From positions 1-37,635 of the forward strand of contig QHXG01000186.1 in NCBI GenBank assembly GCA_003222845.1: a stretch of DNA of 37,635 nucleotides, given 5' to 3'. Below, in pieces: positions 24,638 through 32,928 of this stretch (position 1 is the first letter of the stretch; every line of letters begins with the position of its first letter). The notes below the pieces were generated by a model. That model had not been told where the DNA came from. It did no database searches and was given only the letters and a program-made list of their open reading frames with translations. Made by a program: the position numbers and the translations under genes. This stretch comes from Acidobacteriota bacterium. GTDB taxonomy: Bacteria; Acidobacteriota; Blastocatellia; Pyrinomonadales; Pyrinomonadaceae.

Positions 24638-25217
24638 AGATTTGCGCGCGATGATATCTAGCGATTAGCAAAGGCAGTAGTGAAATTGAGACGATGAAAG
24701 CCAACAGCAATAGCAGCCCCAAACCGTGTGACGCTGAAACAATCGCGTGGCCGAGGACCCGAACGATTACAGCCAAACCTGTTCCGGCGTCGTAGATGGT
24801 TCGCCAGGCAAGATCCAAAAAACTCTCAGCGACACGCAGGAAAGATCGGGCGGGTTCAAAAATCAGCGCTCGCGCAGCCGCCCCCAACAGCGCGAATGAT
24901 AACAGTGCCAGCACCACACATATTTTCATCGCCCGCCTGCGCTCGCTCTGCTTATGCATTCCGCTAATATTGGCTTCGGCGTGCGCCGCAATCACGCGCG
25001 TAAAGTCGCGAGGCAGCTCAAACGCGCGCGACTCGTTAAAGGCTACGTCGAGCGTGCAAAGCAACTGGCGTTGTATGCGCAGTTCCGCGGCACAAGCGTC
25101 GCACGATTTCAAGTGAGTCTCGAAACTCGTTAGCTCTTCACCCGTCAACTCGCCATCAAGGTAGGCGGCGATATCCTCACGCTCGCAGCCGTTGTTTGTG
25201 ATGGTCGAATGATTCAT
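24636..25217 (-). CDS. Zinc-finger anti-sigma factor, membrane protein
   Basis: 193 aa from ATG 25217. The N-terminal ZAS domain has C11 and then H35-x3-C39-x2-C42 in FETHLKSCDACAAELR, the zinc-binding set of anti-sigma factors that hold an ECF sigma. It is preceded by the usual EDIAAYLDGELT helix. Two hydrophobic stretches follow: AMKICVVLALLSFALLGAAA (about 95-120) and, after an amphipathic part, GLGLLLLLAFIVSISLLPLL near the C-terminus, so two or more membrane passes. The ECF sigma gene at 25432-26034 is directly upstream on the same strand and is its presumed target. The 214-nt gap between them is filled by repeat elements, which is unusual for a sigma/anti-sigma pair. Confidence 0.9.
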   Translation of the reverse strand: MNHSTITNNGCEREDIAAYLDGELTGEELTSFETHLKSCDACAAELRIQRQLLCTLDVAFNESRAFELPRDFTRVIAAHAEANISGMHKQSERRRAMKICVVLALLSFALLGAAARALIFEPARSFLRVAESFLDLAWRTIYDAGTGLAVIVRVLGHAIVSASHGLGLLLLLAFIVSISLLPLLIARYHRAQI

Positions 25218-25257
25218 GAAATCTTCTGGTCCGAAAAACTTCAGTTCAATTGCGTTC

Positions 25258-25402
25258 CCTGGGAGAGGACTAGGGGAGGGCTTAGTGACTCAAGCCACGT
25301 TTTAGTCCTCTCTTCCCGCCACCGCACAACCAAAAATAAGGAGATGAATTCTTACACTGCTCTGCTATGCCCTCACCCCGGCCCTCTCCCAAAGGGAGAG
25401 GG
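25258..25402. repeat. Composite element with inverted CCCTC/GGGAG termini, downstream of the sigma gene
   Basis: A degenerate copy (25258-25286, GGGAGAGGACTAGGGGAGGG) and an intact inverted copy (25370-25402, CCCTCACCCCGGCCC then CTCTCCCAAAGGGAGAG) bound about 85 nt. The sequence before the intact box (CTGCTCTGCTATG) resembles that in the second element at 26151-26313 (ACTCTGCTAAG), so they are related composite elements, one on each side of the ECF sigma gene. Confidence 0.75.
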
Positions 25403-25407
25403 ATCAA

Positions 25408-25427
25408 CGACAAACTGAAGTTTGTCG
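25408..25427. repeat. Short perfect palindrome CGACAAACT-GA-AGTTTGTCG
   Basis: 9-bp arms with a 2-nt centre, just after the stop of the ECF sigma gene (5 nt away). It could serve as a transcription end hairpin, though it has no T run. A one-mismatch copy lies within the giant DUF11 gene at 11663-11682, and a decayed relative may lie at 25232-25249 (AAACTTCAGTT). Confidence 0.8.
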
Positions 25428-25431
25428 GACA

Positions 25432-26034
25432 TCAAGCACTGGTAATGCCGCGCTCGAGCAACTGATCGCGCATGGCTTCGCGAGCGCGGAAGAGGCGGTT
25501 CTTCACCGTGCCCAGCGGCAGGCCGGTGACCTCGGCGATCTCGTCGTAACTCAAATCCTGCGAATGTCTCAACACGATCAATTCACGATATGCGGTCGGT
25601 AGTAACTGCACAACGGCTTCGATTTCCGACCGTCGCTCTTTTCGCTCGCTCTCCTGCTCGGGCGTTAGCCGGCGGCTCTCGATTGAAATCTCGCGCCGTT
25701 CGCCTTCCGGTCCGGTGGCCAGGGTTTGCTCGCGCACCGCGTGTCGTCGCAAGTGATCGATTGCGGCGTTGTGCGCAATCTTGTAAATCCACGTCGAAAA
25801 CTTGAATTCAGATCGATAGCGCGAAAGCGAATTGTAGACCTTGATAAAAACTTCCTGCGTCAAATCCAGCGCCGCATCGTAATTGCCCACCATCCGATAG
25901 ACGTAGGCCGCGATGGGCCGCTGATAACGGCGCACCAATTCCTCGAAGCAAGCTTCGCGGCCCGACAGCGCACTGACGACCAGCTCGCCATCGGCCAACG
26001 CGCCCGGTTTTGCTAAAGAAATTACTGCGCTCAT
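25432..26034 (-). CDS. ECF RNA polymerase sigma factor (first module, RpoE-like)
   Basis: 200 aa from ATG 26034. Region 2: REACFEELVRRYQRPIAAYV, DAALDLTQEVFIKVYNSLSR, then FKFSTWIYKIAHNAAIDHLR. Region 4: LLPTAYRELIVLRHSQDLSY, DEIAEVTGLPLGTVKNRLFR, AREAMRDQL. Length and motifs are those of RpoE-type ECF sigmas (about 190-200 aa). The downstream same-strand gene encodes a ZAS-type anti-sigma, and the next a bactofilin-like membrane protein. Both flanks of the gene carry related composite repeat elements. It starts divergently from the MFS gene, whose frame opens about 320 nt away. Confidence 0.95.
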   Translation of the reverse strand: MSAVISLAKPGALADGELVVSALSGREACFEELVRRYQRPIAAYVYRMVGNYDAALDLTQEVFIKVYNSLSRYRSEFKFSTWIYKIAHNAAIDHLRRHAVREQTLATGPEGERREISIESRRLTPEQESERKERRSEIEAVVQLLPTAYRELIVLRHSQDLSYDEIAEVTGLPLGTVKNRLFRAREAMRDQLLERGITSA

Positions 26035-26150
26035 CGTGTGATCGCTCCGATTCTACGTTGGCTGGAGAACGAAAGTTTCAAGGTAGCACAAGACTTAAGG
26101 ATGTGTCTCCCCTATCGTGCCGATTCAGTCTGCCAAGAATTGTAGGTAAC

Positions 26151-26313
26151 TCCCTCTCCGTTTGGGAGAGGGCCGGGGTGAGGGCCTGGCGACGAAACTC
26201 AAAATACTTCTTCTCCTGTTTCTATCGGAGTGGACAGGAAAAACGATGGAGGAGAGGTTTCTTTCTTGTTACTCTGCTAAGCCCTCACCCCAGCCTCTGC
26301 CAAAGGGAGAGGA
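26151..26313. repeat. Composite element with inverted GGGAG/CCCTC termini, upstream of the sigma gene
   Basis: Box one at 26151-26184 (CCCTCTCCGTTTGGGAGAGG then GCCGGGGTGAGGG) is inverted relative to box two at 26281-26313 (CCCTCACCCCAGCC then AAAGGGAGAGG), bounding about 95 nt. It fills most of the 319-nt gap between the divergent ECF sigma and MFS genes. I see no further gene in 26035-26353, and any promoters must lie within or beside it. Confidence 0.8.
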
Positions 26314-26353
26314 GTCTACGTCTGAATCCCTGGCGCGGTGTGTACTGCGTTGA

Positions 26354-27628
26354 TTGGCTCGCTACCTGACGAGCCTTACCTGTACAATCTCCGGCTTGCA
26401 AAACTTCGGTCGATCTTCATCAGACCAAGCGCCGATTCCACGCTGGCGCACGCTGGCAGTGCTGGCGATTGCCGAACTGCTCGGTATGTCGCTCTGGTTC
26501 AGCGGTTCGGCTGTGGTGCCGGCGCTAACGAAGGAATGGAATCTCAGCGAAGCAGCGGCAAGCTGGCTCACGCTCTCGGTCCAACTTGGTTTTGTAGCGG
26601 GCACTCTTTTGAGTGCGCTGGTAAATCTTCCGGACATCATCAGTCCCCGTCATCTTTTTGCGCTGACCGCGATCGCGGGCGCGATCGTGAACGGCGCATT
26701 CGGATTGTTTGCGCATGATGCGTGGACGGGGATTCTGCTGCGATTTCTGACGGGCATGTTTCTAGCCGGAGTCTATCCGCCGGCAATGAAGATTCTCGCC
26801 ACCTGGTTTCGTCATGGTCGGGGGCTGGCGCTCGGAATACTGGTTGGCGCGCTTACGCTCGGCAAAGCGACGCCTTATCTGGTCAATGGCATTGGCAGCC
26901 ACTGGCGACATAACGTAGTCTTCGTTTCGTTGCTGGCAATCGTGGGAGGACTGCTGGTTCTGTTCTCTATTAGTGACGGACCATTTGCTTTGCCGGCGGC
27001 GCGTTTTGATTGGAAGCAAGCCGGGCGCGTCTTTCGCAATCGCGGCGTGCGCCTGGCAAACTTCGGCTATTTCGGCCATATGTGGGAACTGTATGCGATG
27101 TGGACGTGGATTCCGTTTATGATTCGCGCCAGCCTGTCACTTCATCGAAGCAACCCCGCACTCGCCGAAGTTGCTTCGTTTCTGGTGATTGGTTGCGGCG
27201 CGATGGGCTGCGTCATCGCGGGCTTGATTGCCGATCGCATCGGGCGCACGATCGTGACCTCGTGGGCGATGGTGATTAGCGGCAGTTGTTGTCTGATTAT
27301 CGGCCTGCTGTTCGGCTCCAATCCGATTGCACTCCTGATTGTTGCCGCGATTTGGGGAGCCAGCGTCGTCGCCGATTCGGCACAGTTCTCGGCCTGCGTC
27401 ACCGAACTAGGCGATCCGCAATACATCGGCACCGCCTTGACGATTCAGACGTGTCTGGGATTTTTGTTGACGACGATTTCGATTGAGTTGATTCCGCGCG
27501 TCGTCAATCTGATCGGCTGGCGCTATGCCTTCATGATACTTGCGCCCGGGCCACTGTTTGGAGTGATTTCGATGTTGCGGTTGCGTCGTCTGCCCGAAGC
27601 AACGAAGATTGCGCAGGGAAGGAAATAG
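26354..27628 (+). CDS. Major facilitator superfamily transporter
   Basis: 424 aa from a TTG at 26354 that directly follows an in-frame TGA. Another TTG at 26396 (before QNFGRSSSD) is also possible; neither has a clear ribosome site, so the N-terminus is uncertain by about 15-40 residues. About twelve hydrophobic segments are visible, beginning WRTLAVLAIAELLGMSLWFS and ending YAFMILAPGPLFGVISML. The first loop/TM2 shows LTKEWNLSEAAASWLTLSVQ and PDIISPRHLFALTAIAGA; TM4-5 has GMFLAGVYPPAMKILATWF and RGLALGILVGALTLGKATPY, as in CynX/NarK-like MFS proteins. The loop between the two halves carries GLIADRIGRTIV, the inter-TM Gly-Asp/Arg motif of the superfamily. Substrate unknown. Nothing nearby indicates one. 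Confidence 0.88.
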   Translation: MARYLTSLTCTISGLQNFGRSSSDQAPIPRWRTLAVLAIAELLGMSLWFSGSAVVPALTKEWNLSEAAASWLTLSVQLGFVAGTLLSALVNLPDIISPRHLFALTAIAGAIVNGAFGLFAHDAWTGILLRFLTGMFLAGVYPPAMKILATWFRHGRGLALGILVGALTLGKATPYLVNGIGSHWRHNVVFVSLLAIVGGLLVLFSISDGPFALPAARFDWKQAGRVFRNRGVRLANFGYFGHMWELYAMWTWIPFMIRASLSLHRSNPALAEVASFLVIGCGAMGCVIAGLIADRIGRTIVTSWAMVISGSCCLIIGLLFGSNPIALLIVAAIWGASVVADSAQFSACVTELGDPQYIGTALTIQTCLGFLLTTISIELIPRVVNLIGWRYAFMILAPGPLFGVISMLRLRRLPEATKIAQGRK

Positions 27629-27656
27629 CAGTGCTCCGGCAGAGAGCGTCGGCGAC

Positions 27657-27734
27657 TGGAGCGCAAGCGTCCTCGCTTGCAATGAGCGCAACCGTGCGAG
27701 AGTTTGAGGTGCAAGCGAGGACGCTTGCGCTCCA
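27657..27734. repeat. Palindrome TGGAGCGCAAGCGTCC..., between MFS and kinase genes
   Basis: Perfect 25-nt arms (27657-27681 and 27710-27734) with a 28-nt loop, nearly filling the space between the two plus-strand genes. The flanks (GTGCTCCGGCAGAGAGCG and GCCAGCGCGCCGCTCC) look like traces of another, decayed palindrome. Confidence 0.92.
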
Positions 27735-27818
27735 ATCCCGCTACGCTTCTGCCAGCGCGCCGCTCCAAAGCCCGCTGGTTGCAGTCGTCGCGCGGTGAGA
27801 GTTTAATATAGCTGAAAA

Positions 27819-30263
27819 ATGATCGGCGCAAAATTAGGGAATTATCGAATCCTCGAAAAGATTGGCGCCGGCGGACAGGGTACAGTTTATAAAGCGACCG
27901 ACACGAAGTTGGGACGCGCGGTCGTCATCAAAGTTTTACCGCCGGAGTTAACTCTCAAAGAAGCCAACCTCAAACGATTCGAGCGCGAAGCGCGGCTGGC
28001 GTCGGCGCTCGACCATCCGAATATCTGCACCATTTTCGATTTGAATGAAATTGGCGGCGTTCACTTTATTGCCATGCAGTACGTCGAAGGCAAAAACGTT
28101 CGCCAATTGGTCAGTGGCCGTCCGCTCGATTTGCGCAGCGCGCTCTCAATCGCGATTCAAGTTGCCGACGCTCTTGCGGCTGCACATTCGCGCGGGATCA
28201 TCCATCGCGACGTCAAAGCCGGCAACGTTATGGTGACGCCGGCGGGACAGGTGAAGATTCTCGACTTTGGATTAGCAAAATTATTGGATCACGAAGGCGG
28301 CGGCATTCATCAGACCGACTTAACCGAGGTTGGCATTCCGTACGGGACCGCAACGTATGCGGCGCCCGAACAAGCCCGCGGCGAACGCGTCGATGCGCGC
28401 GCGGACATTTTTTCCACTGGCGTGCTGCTTTACGAAATGCTGACGGGCACGTGGCCGTTTACGGGAAAGACCAGCGTCGATGTGCGTCATGCCGTGCTGC
28501 ATGATGAACCGCCGGCCCTCTACGAAGCGCGACCAGGCGGCGCGCCGCAACAACTGCAAGCGATTCTCGATCGCGCGCTGGCCAAAGATCCAAAGCAGCG
28601 TTATCAGAAAGTCAACGAACTTCGCGATGACTTGCGCGCCATCTTACGTGAAGTCGAAGCGGGCGGGCCCCTAAGCTTCGAGCCGATCTCGCCGGTGGCG
28701 CCGAAACATCTGTCCGGCACCGGTCGCATGGGGCGCGCGTTGCGTTGGCTGCGCAGCAGGACTGGCGAACGAACTTCACAGGCGCGAGAGTCGTCGTCAG
28801 GACGACCAATGCACGACACGCCGGCAACCAGTCTCGGCGACCGCGAACGCAAGAGTGTCGCGATTCTTCCTTTCAGAAACGTCAGCAGCGATCCGCAATC
28901 CAGCTTTTATGAATTCTCGCTGGCCGATGCCGTGATCACGGAACTTGCGCGCGTAAGATCGCTGGTGGTGCGCCCCTCTTCAGAAATCGTTAAATATCAG
29001 GGCGTGCAAATCGATCCACGACAGGCCGGACGAGAGATGAGCGTCGCCGCGGTGTTGTCCGCTGGATTCTTGCGCGCGGGCGATCGCATTCGCGTTACGG
29101 CGCAACTGGTCGATGTCGATTCGGGAGATCTCCTTTGGAGCGATCGCATCGACGCCGATGCTACTGACATCATCAACGTGCAGGACACAATCACGCAGGA
29201 AATTTGCGAAGGTCTGCGGCTGGAACTGACTACCGACGAGAAGGACCGGCTTGAGCAACAGAAGACTGCGAATGCCGAAGCTTACGAAGAATACCTGCGC
29301 GGCCGCGACTGCCTGGGTCGCTTTATCTATCATACGATCGCGCGCAGTGACATCGACAAAGCCATCGAACACCTCGAACGCGCGGCTTATCTCGATCCTT
29401 CATTTGCCCTCGCGCACAGCGCGTTGGGCAAAGCTTATGCTAATCGAGTGATAAAGGGTTGCGGGGAACCGGGCGATTATGCGGCTGCCACGGAGGCATT
29501 CGATAAAGCCCTCGCGCTCGATCCGGGTCTGCTGGAAGCACGCCGGCACATGGTCCTCATTCACCTCTCGCGCGGCGAAAAGCGGCGCGCGCGAGAGACG
29601 GCCGAACAATTGGCGCGTGAAGCCCCCAACGATTCCGGTGTTCACTTTGCACGGGGCGTGGTCGCGAGGCTCGATGGTAACTACGAAAAGGCATTGCGCT
29701 GCTTTGAGCGCATGGCGCGCCTTAATCCCGCTGAGCGGGTTGTAGCCAGTTACAATCGGGCGCGCATTTTCACGTATCAGGGCCTGTTTGAAAAAGCACT
29801 CGCCGAACTCGATGAGGGCGCGATTATCGAACCCGATCATCCCCTAAACAAGACTTTTCGCGCCCGCGCGCTCTACTATCACGGCGAACCGGTCAAGGCC
29901 GCGGAAATTCTGGAGCAGGTCCTCGAACAGCAACCGCAGCTCGACGGCATTCGCCCGATCTATGCGACGTTCCTGAGCGCGCTGGGCTTTAGCGAAGAAG
30001 CGCGGGCGCAACTGACCGATGAAGTAAAGAAAACCGCCGACACCGATCATGACGTGGCTTACTGGCTGGCTTCGGCCTATGCAATGGAAGGCGAGCGCGA
30101 TGAAGCTCTGAAGTGGTTGCGCCGCGCCATCGCATTGGGAAATGAAAACAAGCAATGGTTCGAACGCGATAAGAACTGGGATTCGCTGCGGGAGGATCCG
30201 GAGTATCAAGAGATCGTCGGTGCGATTGTCACGCCCGCTTCAGATGATGCTGAGGGCCGCTAG
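27819..30263 (+). CDS. Ser/Thr protein kinase fused to TolB-like domain and TPR repeats
   Basis: 814 aa from ATG 27819. Kinase domain 1-280: Gly loop IGAGGQGTVYKAT, ATP-binding Lys K38 (VVIKVLPP; the usual Ala-x-Lys is Val-Ile-Lys), Glu about E57, catalytic HRDVKAGN (H129-R130-D131, N136), DFG 149-151 and APEQARGE. All catalytic residues are present, so it is probably active. A basic linker follows, without an obvious membrane helix. Residues about 345-490 resemble the TolB-like/FlgO-type domain of adenylate-cyclase and CadC-like proteins (SVAILPFRNVSSDPQ, RVTAQLVDVDSGDLLWSDRI, AGDRIRVTAQ). Residues about 500-800 are TPR-like helices (AYLDPSFALAHSALGKAYAN, ALALDPGLLEARRHMVLIHL, RMARLNPAERVVASYNRARI). 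This kinase-TolB-TPR plan is frequent in Acidobacteriota. It is probably cytosolic with TPRs recruiting substrates; targets are unknown. A PPP-type phosphatase gene follows. Confidence 0.93.
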   Translation: MIGAKLGNYRILEKIGAGGQGTVYKATDTKLGRAVVIKVLPPELTLKEANLKRFEREARLASALDHPNICTIFDLNEIGGVHFIAMQYVEGKNVRQLVSGRPLDLRSALSIAIQVADALAAAHSRGIIHRDVKAGNVMVTPAGQVKILDFGLAKLLDHEGGGIHQTDLTEVGIPYGTATYAAPEQARGERVDARADIFSTGVLLYEMLTGTWPFTGKTSVDVRHAVLHDEPPALYEARPGGAPQQLQAILDRALAKDPKQRYQKVNELRDDLRAILREVEAGGPLSFEPISPVAPKHLSGTGRMGRALRWLRSRTGERTSQARESSSGRPMHDTPATSLGDRERKSVAILPFRNVSSDPQSSFYEFSLADAVITELARVRSLVVRPSSEIVKYQGVQIDPRQAGREMSVAAVLSAGFLRAGDRIRVTAQLVDVDSGDLLWSDRIDADATDIINVQDTITQEICEGLRLELTTDEKDRLEQQKTANAEAYEEYLRGRDCLGRFIYHTIARSDIDKAIEHLERAAYLDPSFALAHSALGKAYANRVIKGCGEPGDYAAATEAFDKALALDPGLLEARRHMVLIHLSRGEKRRARETAEQLAREAPNDSGVHFARGVVARLDGNYEKALRCFERMARLNPAERVVASYNRARIFTYQGLFEKALAELDEGAIIEPDHPLNKTFRARALYYHGEPVKAAEILEQVLEQQPQLDGIRPIYATFLSALGFSEEARAQLTDEVKKTADTDHDVAYWLASAYAMEGERDEALKWLRRAIALGNENKQWFERDKNWDSLREDPEYQEIVGAIVTPASDDAEGR

Positions 30264-30614
30264 GCCCCGGTAAGTCAAGAGATGCATTTGAGTTAAGTTT
30301 GAGACGCGTTAGCCCTTTCGATAGTACGAACCGCAAAGCGGTTGCGACCTACAGCCTAGGGTTGCCGCTTCGGCTACCCTAGGTGACGAGTTTCGTTGGT
30401 TTTCAACCGCAAGGCGGTTGCGCCCGTTTTTGATTCGCCGAGGAATGACTCAACCGCGTTGCGGTTGAATGGTTTTTTCATTCGTGATCCCAGGGTAGCC
30501 GAAGCGGCCAACCCTGGGCTGCGGGGCGCAACCGCGTTGCGGTTAAGGAATCGAGCGAAGCTAAGGCTCGCTAGTTGTCTTTCTTTCTTCTCCCCGAGGC
30601 AGAGGGAATCCTTT
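30264..30614. repeat. 350-nt gap filled by nested palindromes
   Basis: Four copies of a CAACCGC-N3-GCGGTTG palindrome occur (near 30330-30346, 30404-30420, 30451-30467, 30529-30545). Between them lie two inverted copies of a CCTAGGGTTGCCGCTTCGGC-type palindrome (30354-30383 and 30489-30517). The left half (30326-30383) and right half (30489-30546) are themselves inverted. No gene is visible; the apparent reading frame upstream of 30615 is only translated repeat. Confidence 0.85.
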
Positions 30615-31421
30615 ATGAAAACCTTCGTCGTTGGCGACATCCACGGACGCTGCGCGCAGCTTCATCACTTGCTCGATCTGCTGCCGCGCGACGAATCAAC
30701 TGATACGTTGATTTTCCTCGGCGACTTGATCGACCGCGGATCGGATGTACCAGGATGCGTCGAGCACGTCTTGAGCCTCTGCGGTGCGAATCCCGAAAGG
30801 GTCATCTGCCTGCGCGGAAATCACGAGCAGATGCTTTTGGATTTTGTCGACGGGAAAAGCCTGACGTGGCTCGACGCCGGCACGGGCGGCGACCGCACAT
30901 TTGCACAGTACACTCAAACGCCGCTCCGCCTTCAGACCGAAGCTGACTTTGATATTGCCCGCAACCTATTCGCCGACAAGATGCCTGCAAATCAAATCGA
31001 GTTCTTTCGTCAGTTGCCTCTGTATCACGAAGACGACTTTGCCCTCTACGTTCATGCGGGTTTGGAGCAGGGCAAGCATCCGCGCGACAGTTCACCCCAG
31101 GCTTTGCTCTGGACCCGCGATATGGAGTTCTACAAGAGCTATCGCGGCAAGCCCTGTGTCTTCGGCCACACACCGACAGCTTTCCTGCCCTTGCGTGGCC
31201 GCCTGGGCCATCACGGCATCTACATCTTCCACAGCGCGATTGGCATCGACACAGGTTACAACCTGCACTCGCCGCTCTCGTGTTTGTCACTGCCCGACTT
31301 CATGCTCTATCAGACATACGCCGACGGCCAAAGCGCAACTCATCACATCACATCGCTGATTCCGGAGACGTTGAAAGAAATGCAGCGGAGGGCGGAATTG
31401 ATTTGGACAGGATTGACATGA
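30615..31421 (+). CDS. PPP-family metallophosphoesterase (Ser/Thr protein phosphatase-like)
   Basis: 268 aa from ATG 30615 (MKTFVVGDIHGR); upstream frame to 30396 is repeat-derived and is excluded. AGAGGG lies about 12 nt upstream. PPP signature motifs are in order: GDIHGR (7-12), GDLIDRG (36-42), GNHE (68-71), then LYVHAGLEQG and FGHTPTAF, giving the Asp/His/Asn ligands for two metal ions. Length fits bacterial PrpA/PrpB- or Ap4A-hydrolase-like phosphatases; substrate could be phosphoproteins or dinucleotides. The gene follows the Ser/Thr kinase-TPR gene on the same strand, which favours a phosphoprotein role but does not prove it. Its last codons (AELIWTGLT) were duplicated in the 149-bp tandem repeat just downstream. 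Confidence 0.88.
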   Translation: MKTFVVGDIHGRCAQLHHLLDLLPRDESTDTLIFLGDLIDRGSDVPGCVEHVLSLCGANPERVICLRGNHEQMLLDFVDGKSLTWLDAGTGGDRTFAQYTQTPLRLQTEADFDIARNLFADKMPANQIEFFRQLPLYHEDDFALYVHAGLEQGKHPRDSSPQALLWTRDMEFYKSYRGKPCVFGHTPTAFLPLRGRLGHHGIYIFHSAIGIDTGYNLHSPLSCLSLPDFMLYQTYADGQSATHHITSLIPETLKEMQRRAELIWTGLT

Positions 31422-31680
31422 TTTACAAGATATGGAACCTGAGAAGGGCAAGTTATCGACCCTCCAATCTTGTCCATCTTGTTAATCCTGTCTTTCTATT
31501 CGTACCCAAACACTCAATCGGATCCAAACGTCAGCGGAAGGCGGAATTGATTTGGACAGGATTTACATGATTTACAAGATATGGAACCTGAGAAAGGCGA
31601 GTCATCAACCTCCTAATCTTGTCCATCTTGTTAATCCTGTCTTTCTATTCATAACGCAAACACTCAATCGGATCCAGACG
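31383..31680. repeat. 149-bp direct tandem duplication covering the ends of two convergent genes
   Basis: Copy 1 is 31383-31531 and copy 2 is 31532-31680, with no spacer. Copy 1 holds the true phosphatase C-terminus and a decayed ghost of the permease C-terminus. Copy 2 holds a ghost of the phosphatase end and the true permease end ([11 protein letters not shown]). Each copy also contains an imperfect palindrome: GACAGGATT.ACATGATTTA against its partner TCTTGTTAATCCTGTC, which may act as a bidirectional terminator. Confidence 0.9.
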
Positions 31681-32922
31681 CGCCGCTTTGCGCGCGGGCC
31701 AGACGCCGAAGATTAGTCCGACGGCGACACTGACGGTCAATCCCGTAGTCACGGCCCAGGTTGGAATCGAGGCGGGCAGGCTGGGTATCAGGAGCATTAT
31801 GAGTTTGCTGATCCCGACCGCCGCCAGCACGCCGATGACTCCGCCAAGAAACGTCAGGGTCATCGCTTCGAACAGGAATTGATTAGTAATGTCGCGGCGG
31901 CGCGCGCCCAGCGCCTTGCGAATGCCGATTTCTGCCGTGCGCTCAGTAACGCTCACCAACATGATGTTCATGACCCCGATGCCGCCCACCATCAAGCCGA
32001 CCGATGAGATCGCAATGGCGATGATGCCGATCATACCGAAGATGCTATCGAACTGCGTGATGAAAGCGTTCGCAGTTTTTACGTCGAAGTTGTTCGCTTC
32101 GGAAAACTTAACGTGCCGGCGCGTGCGCAAAATCTCCTCGACCTGATTGACTGCTTCGGTCAAAAGCCCCGACCGCGCACGCGCAATAACGAATAAATAT
32201 TTGCGCCCGGGAGCGATCTGGAGCCCCGTGCGAAAGGGAACGAAGACAGCATTATCCTCATCGTTCTCACCGAAGACCGTCGTCTGCCGCTTCGCCAGCA
32301 CGCCGATGATCTCCCAGACATAGCCGCCCATCCTCACGCGCGTTCCGACTATGCCCCCATCCTGGTCGGGAAAGAGGGCTTTCGCGGCATTGACGCCAAT
32401 CACAATCACATTGCGGCGGTTCAGATCGTCCGGCTCCGAGATGAAGCGCCCTTCCTTCAGCGAGGCGTTGTGAATGTCAGCGTAATTGGCGGTGACTCCC
32501 TGCGTGTTGCCACGCCGGTAGGTCCTATTGTTGATCTTGATCGTGTCGTCAAAGCCGCAGCCCCCGCAGCCAATGTTCATCGACTGGAGCGCCACCGCCT
32601 CAACCGCCGAGGCCTGTTGGGCGATTGCTTCGCCATCCTCCGGGGTCAGGGGCTTTCGCGCCCGCTCGGATTGGTCGCGCTCGCCCACTTGCGGTCCCGT
32701 AGTCAGGTGGAATGCGTAAATATTATTGGTGCCGTATTCCTCGACCATCCTGACGATGTTGGCTCGGAGACCCGTGAGAATCGATGCGACCACGATCGCG
32801 ACCAGCACGCCAATAACGATCCCGAGCACCGTAAGCGCGCTACGGAACTTGTGCGCACGGACGCTGTCGAGCGCCATCAGAAGCGTTTCGCGCGGGATGA
32901 AACCAGGCAGGCTCAACTTCAT
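31645..32922 (-). CDS. MacB/FtsX-type ABC transporter permease
   Basis: 425 aa from ATG 32922. The first membrane helix (about 27-52: [20 protein letters not shown]) precedes a large periplasmic MacB-PCD domain (about 55-280: SIFGMIG follows it) and three helices of the FtsX domain ([60 protein letters not shown]). The signature [20 protein letters not shown] between helices contacts the ATPase. Two cysteines (C119-x2-C122 in [10 protein letters not shown]) lie in the periplasmic domain. Such permeases take part in lipoprotein, antibiotic or peptide export or mechanotransmission. No ATPase gene is adjacent. The upstream permease gene ends 6 nt away, so the two form an operon. Confidence 0.93.
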   Translation of the reverse strand: MKLSLPGFIPRETLLMALDSVRAHKFRSALTVLGIVIGVLVAIVVASILTGLRANIVRMVEEYGTNNIYAFHLTTGPQVGERDQSERARKPLTPEDGEAIAQQASAVEAVALQSMNIGCGGCGFDDTIKINNRTYRRGNTQGVTANYADIHNASLKEGRFISEPDDLNRRNVIVIGVNAAKALFPDQDGGIVGTRVRMGGYVWEIIGVLAKRQTTVFGENDEDNAVFVPFRTGLQIAPGRKYLFVIARARSGLLTEAVNQVEEILRTRRHVKFSEANNFDVKTANAFITQFDSIFGMIGIIAIAISSVGLMVGGIGVMNIMLVSVTERTAEIGIRKALGARRRDITNQFLFEAMTLTFLGGVIGVLAAVGISKLIMLLIPSLPASIPTWAVTTGLTVSVAVGLIFGVWPARKAARLDPIECLRYE

Positions 32923-32928
32923 AGGTAT

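Noticed and set aside
25250-26320. Insertion sequence around the ECF sigma gene
   Set aside because: There are inverted boxes but no transposase, and the sequence between is a normal sigma gene. At most these are miniature elements on each side.
30320-30546. CRISPR array
   Set aside because: The repeated unit is a palindrome with irregular spacing, and no constant repeat/spacer period or cas gene is present.
30396-30614. N-terminal extension of the phosphatase
   Set aside because: The extra 73 residues are translated palindromes; the PPP domain begins with its first motif right after ATG 30615.
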